A DNA stretch of 64,000 nt from positions 686,974 through 750,973 of the forward strand of contig MU278355.1 of assembly GCA_022385755.1 (NCBI GenBank), given 5' to 3'. Below the pieces are notes generated by a model. The model saw nothing but the letters and a program-made list of their open reading frames with translations, did no database searches and was not told the DNA's origin. The DNA comes from Trametopsis cervina (Eukaryota > Basidiomycota > Agaricomycetes > Polyporales > Irpicaceae). Made by a program: the position numbers and the translations under genes. This document shows, piece by piece, positions 57,962-64,000 of this stretch (positions are counted from its first letter, which is position 1; every line of letters begins with the position of its first letter).

Positions 57962-60900
57962 ATGGGCGGTCTTGACGACATTATCGACCAAAGTACCAAC
58001 TCGCGGACGCTGGCGCCCGCCGCTGTGGGCTCCCAGGTTGCGCTTATGACTATCGTTTCTGTGAGCAGCGTTGTACAAACGTCATGGATACGTTTGCCGA
58101 CAAGTGGGCAATTTACAGGCGATCACTATTCTCTTCTTCAACATATTACGCCCTAGAAACAAGGTAAGTCTTCCGTCTATCATGCGGTGATACGCACTCA
58201 CATTGGAGTAAGATTGTCTATGAGCCGAAAGTGAAATATCATGAAGGCGACAAGCAGCCACCGCGAATATCAGATTCGCTACTTGGATGGATTTCGCCAC
58301 TATTGCATACTAAGGAGCCAGTTCTTGTCGACAAGATTGGGCTGGACGCTGCTGTCTTTCTCAGGTTTCTACGGATGATGCGGTGGCTTTTCACCTCAAT
58401 AGCCTGCCTCACCTGTGTGGCCCTCATCCCCATAAACGTAGTCGACTCGATCAAGAACGTCAAGGTTGACAAACGCGATGCCCTCTCCGTAATGACTATC
58501 AGGGATGTGCATGGCGACATCCTCTTCGTACATGTCGCTGTGACATATCTTATCTGCTTTACTGTCATGGGTTTCGTATGGTTCAATTGGAGGGCTGTCC
58601 TTCGCTTGCGTTCTGAATGGTTTAGATCCCCGGAATACGTCAACTCCTACTATGCGCGGACGCTCATGATTAACGGCGTGCCGAAGAAGCTTCAGTCCGA
58701 CGAGGGTCTGCGGGCAATATTCGAGAGTACGCAAGCCCCATATCCCACAACCGCAGTACACATCGGACGTCAAGTGGGCAAACTTCCCGACTTAATTGAC
58801 TACCACAACGAGGCTGTGCGGGAGCTCGAACAGGTGTTGGTGAAGTATCTGAAGGGTGGCAGAATTGGCAAGACAAGGCCGACCGTGAGGCTTGGTGGTT
58901 TCATGGGCTGTGGAGGAGAGAAGCGAGACGCTATCGATTACTACACGTATGTATACTCCCGTAAAAGACATCATATTCTAATTATAGGTCTTACGATTCA
59001 TCTAGTGCGAAAGTCCAACGTGCTGAACGTGCCGTTGAGGAATACCGCAATCAGATAGACACCCGCAAACCAGAGTCCTATGGTTTCGCCTCTATGGCCG
59101 CCGTTCCTTACGCGCATACCGTCGCCAACTTGCTGCGGAGCAGACGCGTCAAAGGCGCAACGATAGCTTTGGCCCCAAATCCCAAGGACATTGTATGCAT
59201 TTCCCTTCTTTGTCTTCGTTTGAGATATCTCATGACAGCATCCGTAGATATGGAAGAATCTCAACGATACTCCCGGCGAGCTGGCGAGTAAGAAAGCTAC
59301 GGGATGGATTTTCTTGTTCCTCGTGTGCTTCTTCAACACCATTCCCTTGTTCGTGATCTCAGTACTTGCCAACTTGACTTCGGTGAGCCATCTTTCCGCG
59401 TCACACTGGAGTCGTGCACTGAGCTCGTTTTCTGTAGTTGACGTCGTTTGTGCCGTTTCTGGAGTCTTGGTCTGAACGCTCTCCTGGGACTTTCACATTT
59501 ATTTCTGGTGTACTGCCACCCGCTGTGTCTGCGCTGTTTGGGTTCTTCCTGCCGATTGTCATGCGTTGGCTCTCCAAATATCAAGGTGCTCTCACCCACT
59601 CGCGCTTGGATCGTGCAGTCATAGCCCGATACTTCGCTTTTCTGGTCATTTCCCAGCTGGTCATCTTCACCTTGATTGGTGTTATCTTCAGTATGCCATT
59701 CTCTTGTCCAAGTATATCTTTATCGTTGATCACTTGCATGCATAGACTCTGTCAAGGAAATCGTGCAACAAATTGGCCAACACCAGAGCTTCCGAGATAT
59801 TCTTAACAACCTCCACAGTATGCACCTAGATGCTGTTGTTGTATCCAGTAACTGATGTGATATTTATGTTTGCAGGACTACCCGACACTATTAACCGCAC
59901 TTACATTGACCAGTCGTCATATTGGTTGACCTATTTCCCGTAAGCTTAATACGTCTTGACTCCTCCACGCGTCTGACGCAATATGATGCACTCAGGCTTC
60001 GAGGCTTCCTGGTGTTCTTCGACTTGGCCCAAGTGATCAATCTGGTTTTTATCATGTTCAAGAAGCAGTACGTAGTCTTACATACCTCGTGAACGCACAC
60101 TCACTAATTGTGTCCAATATAGCTTCTTAGGCCGTACCCCAAGAGAAATCCGCGAGTGGACTCAGCCTCCTGAGTTTCAATATGCGATCTACTTGTAAGT
60201 ATCGCAACCAGTATGTAGTAATATGAAACTAATTCTGATTGTGTTGCGCTAGCTCCAATATTGTATGTTCATCTTTTCCGCATCCGGGTGTATCTAACCT
60301 CTCACACAGCTTTTCATGGGCATCGTTGGACTTGTGTTTGCCCCGCTGGCACCCTTGGTCCCAGTCGCTGCAGCTCTCGTCATGTGGATCAGCTCCTGGG
60401 TATACAAGTACCAACTGATGTTCGTGTTCGTTACCCGTGTGGAGACTGGAGGGGTAAGGGACTTCGCCGACCTGCACAACCAATACACACTCATTTCTCC
60501 ACTAGCGTTTGTGGAACGTGATCATAAACCGTCTATATGTCGGCGTGATTCTCATGCAGCTTCTGATGGTCTTGAGTAAGTCTTTCGCAATTCTATTTTA
60601 ATGACCCACCAAACTCACCTTTACCACAGCAATCGGCCTACAGAAGGGCTGGACCTCCTACTATTGGGTTTCTACCATCCCTCCTGTCTTGATCATCATC
60701 TGCTTTAAAATCTACTGCAATCGCGTCTTCAATCCGAAGTTCAACTACTATAGTCCCAGTCAAGAAGAACTACGTGCCGCTCAAGTACATTCAACTCGCG
60801 CTGACAACCAAGGTGGCCGCTTGTCAAAGCGTTTCGGGCATCCTGCTCTTCACCAGGAGCTCTTCACTCCTATGGTACACGCGAATATGACCAACCTGCT

Positions 60901-61541
60901 ACCTGAAGTATACAATGGCAAGATTGGGAACACCAAGACGAAGTTGGACGAGTACGGTGGAGCGAAGGTGGAAGCGCATGTTGTTGCTGGGATCAAGATT
61001 GCTGCTATCGAACAAGTGAGTATATACCCGTCACCATTGGAGAGGTTATTCAACATCTCTTCCTATCTATCAGCGTGATCTTGAATACGACCCCGCGCTA
61101 TATCAACGCGATCGTGGAGAGCAAGACTGGGACACGCGTTCTGTCAACTCCGTAAACATGCTTGGGTCCTCGAAGTCCGAGTACGGGGGTCGTGCTTCTC
61201 CTGCTCCATCTGCGCTACTTGGCTACGACAAATACCTTGCTCAAGGCCCCCAACCGGAGATAGAGATGAACAGACTTGATACAGACCAGCTGCCATTACT
61301 CACTGCACAACCAGGACAGCCATGGGCATCGGCAAGCAATGTCAGTCTGGGATACTCCCCGTATGGCACTCCGATACAGGAGGTTCCGCCGGTACCTTAT
61401 ACACAACCTATGCAAGACTACCGACAGGCTCCTCTTCACCGGCCGTATCCCAGTGATCAATCTGGATACCCACCTCCCCCTCCACAACCGCAAGGCGATA
61501 TGAACATGGCGGGTAGAGGTGCTCGTCGGACTGCGTATTGA
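57962..61541 (+). CDS. CSC1/OSCA-type osmosensitive calcium-permeable channel (DUF221)
   Basis: Fifteen exons: 57962-58060, 58119-58163, 58213-58946, 59006-59192, 59248-59382, 59438-59690, 59746-59817, 59876-59939, 59996-60067, 60123-60194, 60253-60262, 60310-60453, 60506-60575, 60630-61015 and 61074-61541; 936 aa. Family blocks are FFNILRPRNKIVYEPK, ISDSLLGWISPL, YYARTLMINGVPKKLQSDEG, the cytosolic domain ending in AIDYYTAKVQRAE, then the pore half with WKNLNDTPGELASKKATGW, GVLPPAVSALFGFFLPIVM and FAPLAPLVPVAAALVMWIS. A proline/tyrosine-rich tail (PPPPPQPQG) closes it. It conducts calcium on hyperosmotic or mechanical stress at the plasma membrane (family knowledge). Exon 11 is a 10-nt microexon. 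Confidence 0.9.
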
Positions 61542-62276
61542 GAAGGCGGAAGCCAGCGTTTGTACCAAGTTGTATTTGCTTCATGTATTGAACAGTTATC
61601 TTGCACTAGGGTTTCTTGCTGTTGCTTTGGCTTCGCGTACGGACGATAACTACCAACGTTGCAGAGATGTATTACTTTAGCCACGATATATTAGTAGATA
61701 GGGGCTGTCACTGACATTGAGATTAATTCCTAGCAAGTACTGTCAATACAGCCTTGTGCATAATTTTCCGTGCTGCGTTACAACTAGAATGAGGCGCACT
61801 AGTCTCCCGAAGGCACAGTAGACAGGGTTCACCTTTCGTGCCTTGAGATCATTTGTTATTCGACGGTCGCGCCTGTTTGGTGGAGCAAAGCGAAAACCAA
61901 CGGGCACCGCCAACTTTGTTTGCCACCATCACAAGCATTTGGCTCGCACCGTCACTTTCATACTTCAACAATATTCCACACCATCCAATTCCACGATACA
62001 CTCCTCCACGTCATCCAATACTGCATCCGGCCCATTCACAGGAGCCAAAATCATCAATCCAACCAATTTCGCCGAAATAGAGTTGTCAGCCACCATTACT
62101 CCCAACCACTTCAAGACTCGCAATGCCAATAGAACCGCACGCCTAAGCATCTGGAATCTTTTGGTTCATGAGAGTAACGCCTTCAAGTTATCAGTGATCC
62201 CCACGGATATCAGTACACGCCTCTTCCATTAGCACAACCACCACCACCACCGCCTTCAACGCTACGAGCGTAATAC
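61542..62276. other. intergenic region
   Basis: 3' flank of the CSC1-like gene and promoter of the TRK gene. The long frame at 61843-62232 starts only with TTG and has no motif, so I do not call it. Confidence 0.5.
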
Positions 62277-64000
62277 ATGCCTCCTTGGTTGTCTCACCAG
62301 CGTATTCAGTGGAATGACCGTCTCTCTCGATGGGGATCGTATGCTAAGGCACATTTGAACTTTTATCGTATTCATATTATCTTCTTGTGAGCGAGGATCG
62401 TTCTCTTTCAGCTGTCCAAACACTAACTGCATACACAGCACGTTCACCCCTCTTATATGCTCCGGAATTTTCTACGCAAGCAATGGATCCACGAAAATCT
62501 CTTACATTGATTCGCTCTTCAATTGTGTCAGCGCGGTGACAGTATGTGGCCTTGCGACGGTGGACTTGAGCTCTTTGACCCCATGGCAGCAAGTCATTCT
62601 TTTCGTACAAATGTGTGTAGGGAGTCCGGTACGTCACCCTGTGGCTGTATACCCTGTAGATCGTCGTTAATCACGGGCCAACTCAGGTCGTCGTATCATG
62701 GGTCATGGTTTACGTACGACGCGGGATGTTCTCGAATAAATTCCGAAACGCGGTCAAGGCCGAAATTGCTCGTCGAGTGGAAGAGAAGGTTCAAGAACCC
62801 GTTGAGGTAAACATCCTACCATGGTGGAAAAGGGCCGCCCGGCTATTCATTGGTTCAAGATTGTCTACTATCCAAGAATCCAGTGACAGCACGGACAATG
62901 TGCTGGCTGAGCACCAACGTGGGCGGTCTGGCGCCAGTGGTCGTGTACGGCCAGACATGATTCGGCGGATGGACGACGCTCCGAAGCTCATTAATCCGAG
63001 TGGCAACATCAGCGAACATCAGGATGCGAGGGTGCGAGCCCAAGCGGATGGGGGGACTGCCGAGAAGGGACTCTCCTCAGCAGCCCAAAGCGTCTCTGAT
63101 GCCACTGAGGCAGAGTTGACACGGGAAATGGACGAGGTGGAGTCTGACGATAGCATTGCGCGGGAAAAGTGAGTGTATAGGCGGGTTTATTAAGGGAGCG
63201 ATTATTGACAGTGGTTCGGCAGGCGTGCAAACGAGGATGAAGACCATGGTGCAAACCCTCGCAGCAGTTTGATGAACGGTACATGTGTTTGATGTGCTTC
63301 TGAGGTCTCTATACTTATATCAACCCCAGACCGCCCCCTCATAAACCGTTTCAGGGCACGTAACGGAGAAGGCATACCCCGTACCCAGACTATTGAATTC
63401 GCGCCCACCATTAGACCAGGGCGCGATGTAGACCAGATGGCCGGAGAAACCATCAACGAAGTCGAGTCGAGCAAGCATCTGCGTAAGTCTGTGCAAGCAG
63501 CTTCTGTTGCTACGATTAGGCTCATCTCTGTTTAGAATCGCCAAGAGATATCTCGATGCAGCGGACTACGACGATTCCTCGCACTGCTACGATCCCGCGG
63601 ACTTTTACAATGCCACGAACAGGCACCATCCAGCGTACCGGCACGATGCCCAGGACAGAGACGATGCACACGTATCGCTCGCAGAGGACAAAGCATCGTG
63701 GATTCGGCGGGTTTCCTATGCCGCACGAGATCCTATCCAGAATGTTCAATTACTGGTTCCCGAATTTGAAGCGCAACCTGACGAGGACAGTGACGATACC
63801 GCACACGCAGACGATCACCTCGCATAACGCTGGTAGCGTTATTCCGGGTGCGAAGCCGGTGTCGTACATCTCGTTCGAGGCTGTTGTTGGGCGCAATTCT
63901 GATTTCAAGCAACTGACCCGCGAGGAGCTGGAGGAAATCGGCGGGGTCGAATACCGTGGCTTGAATGCTTTGCTGTGGATCGTTGGCGGCGTATGTTTTG
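62277..64000 (+). CDS. TRK-family high-affinity potassium transporter, truncated by the window end
   Basis: Exons so far: 62277-62386, 62439-62628, 62687-63168, 63223-63278, 63330-63482 and 63536-64000 (open). The start, with LNFYRIHIIFFTFTPLICSG followed by IFYASNGSTKISYIDSLFNC and VSAVTVCGLATVDLSSLTPW, is the first MPM half-unit with its K+-filter glycine (TVCGLATVD). VVVSWVMVYVRRGMF follows, then the large cytoplasmic loop, about 330 residues of charged and Ser/Thr-rich sequence. VSYISFEAVVGRNSDFKQL and EEIGGVEYRGLNALLWIVGG open the second half, typical of fungal Trk1/Trk2. The loop contains an 18-bp tandem repeat. Expected membrane: plasma membrane; role: potassium uptake. Confidence 0.92.
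63559..63666 (+). repeat. six-copy 18-bp minisatellite in the TRK loop
   Basis: Six consecutive 18-nt units encode [PQ]RTxT[IM]: QRTTTI, PRTATI, PRTFTM, PRTGTI, QRTGTM and PRTETM. Every unit keeps Arg-Thr at positions 2-3 and Thr at 5, while the bases vary in third positions. Confidence 0.9.

Noticed and set aside
61843..62232. 129-aa plus-strand frame between CSC1 and TRK.
   Set aside because: Starts with TTG, has no motif and lies in a promoter region.
1..64000. CRISPR arrays, bacterial operons and prophage features.
   Set aside because: All genes are intron-rich eukaryotic genes; no array-like spaced repeats are present.

Overview
This window is nuclear DNA of a filamentous basidiomycete, most likely an Agaricomycete. 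The genes are cut by many short GT-AG introns of about 50-60 nt, spacing is compact, both strands are used, and the protein set is typical of mushroom-forming fungi: a QDE-1-type RNA-dependent RNA polymerase, an F-box protein, an alpha-arrestin, a CFEM-like secreted protein, a fungal bestrophin, CSC1 and TRK transporters. I rebuilt the exon models by hand from reading-frame phase, splice signals and remembered family motifs. No alignment or transcript data were available. Every multi-exon model given exon coordinates keeps one reading frame through all its junctions.

Layout. 1-3362 (-): RNAi-type RdRP whose 3' end leaves the window. 3594-4351 (+): small P-loop ATPase, divergent from RdRP. 5197-7891 (+): ART-type alpha-arrestin with PPxY-type motifs. 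8443-9585 (-): family-8 glycosyltransferase with one N-terminal membrane anchor. 10829-14587 (+): importin beta-3 (IPO5/Kap121) karyopherin. 15100-16114 (+): unrecognised protein. 16307-17303 (+): LENG1/CIR_N spliceosome-associated protein. 18717-21427 (-): Msb1/Mug8-like degenerate RhoGAP. 22111-24457 (-): secreted endonuclease/exonuclease/phosphatase-fold nuclease. 25171-26564 (+): F-box protein. 27407-29802 (-): bestrophin-like channel. 30113-33789 (-): Hul5/UBE3C HECT ligase. 35335-35649 (+): secreted CFEM-like mini-protein. 35848-37276 (-): class V aminotransferase. 38834-39220 (-): small orphan. 40036-42197 (-): MFS drug:proton antiporter. 46819-48414 (-): three-repeat Myb factor. 54823-56137 (+): tandem pair of an orphan family, the first copy decayed. 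56831-57662 (-): IMPACT/Yih1-like protein. 57962-61541 (+): CSC1/OSCA channel. 62277-64000 (+): TRK potassium transporter, cut by the window end.

The genes do not form an obvious pathway cluster; this looks like ordinary core genome, with two gene-poor islands (42.2-46.8 kb and 48.4-54.8 kb). The most notable features are at the gene-architecture level: several microexons (3, 10, 11, 16, 21 and 25 nt), two GC-AG introns, an unusually long importin intron with hairpins that stays open in frame, a RhoGAP-like protein without its arginine finger, an orphan tandem duplication with one broken copy, and an 18-bp minisatellite inside the TRK cytoplasmic loop.
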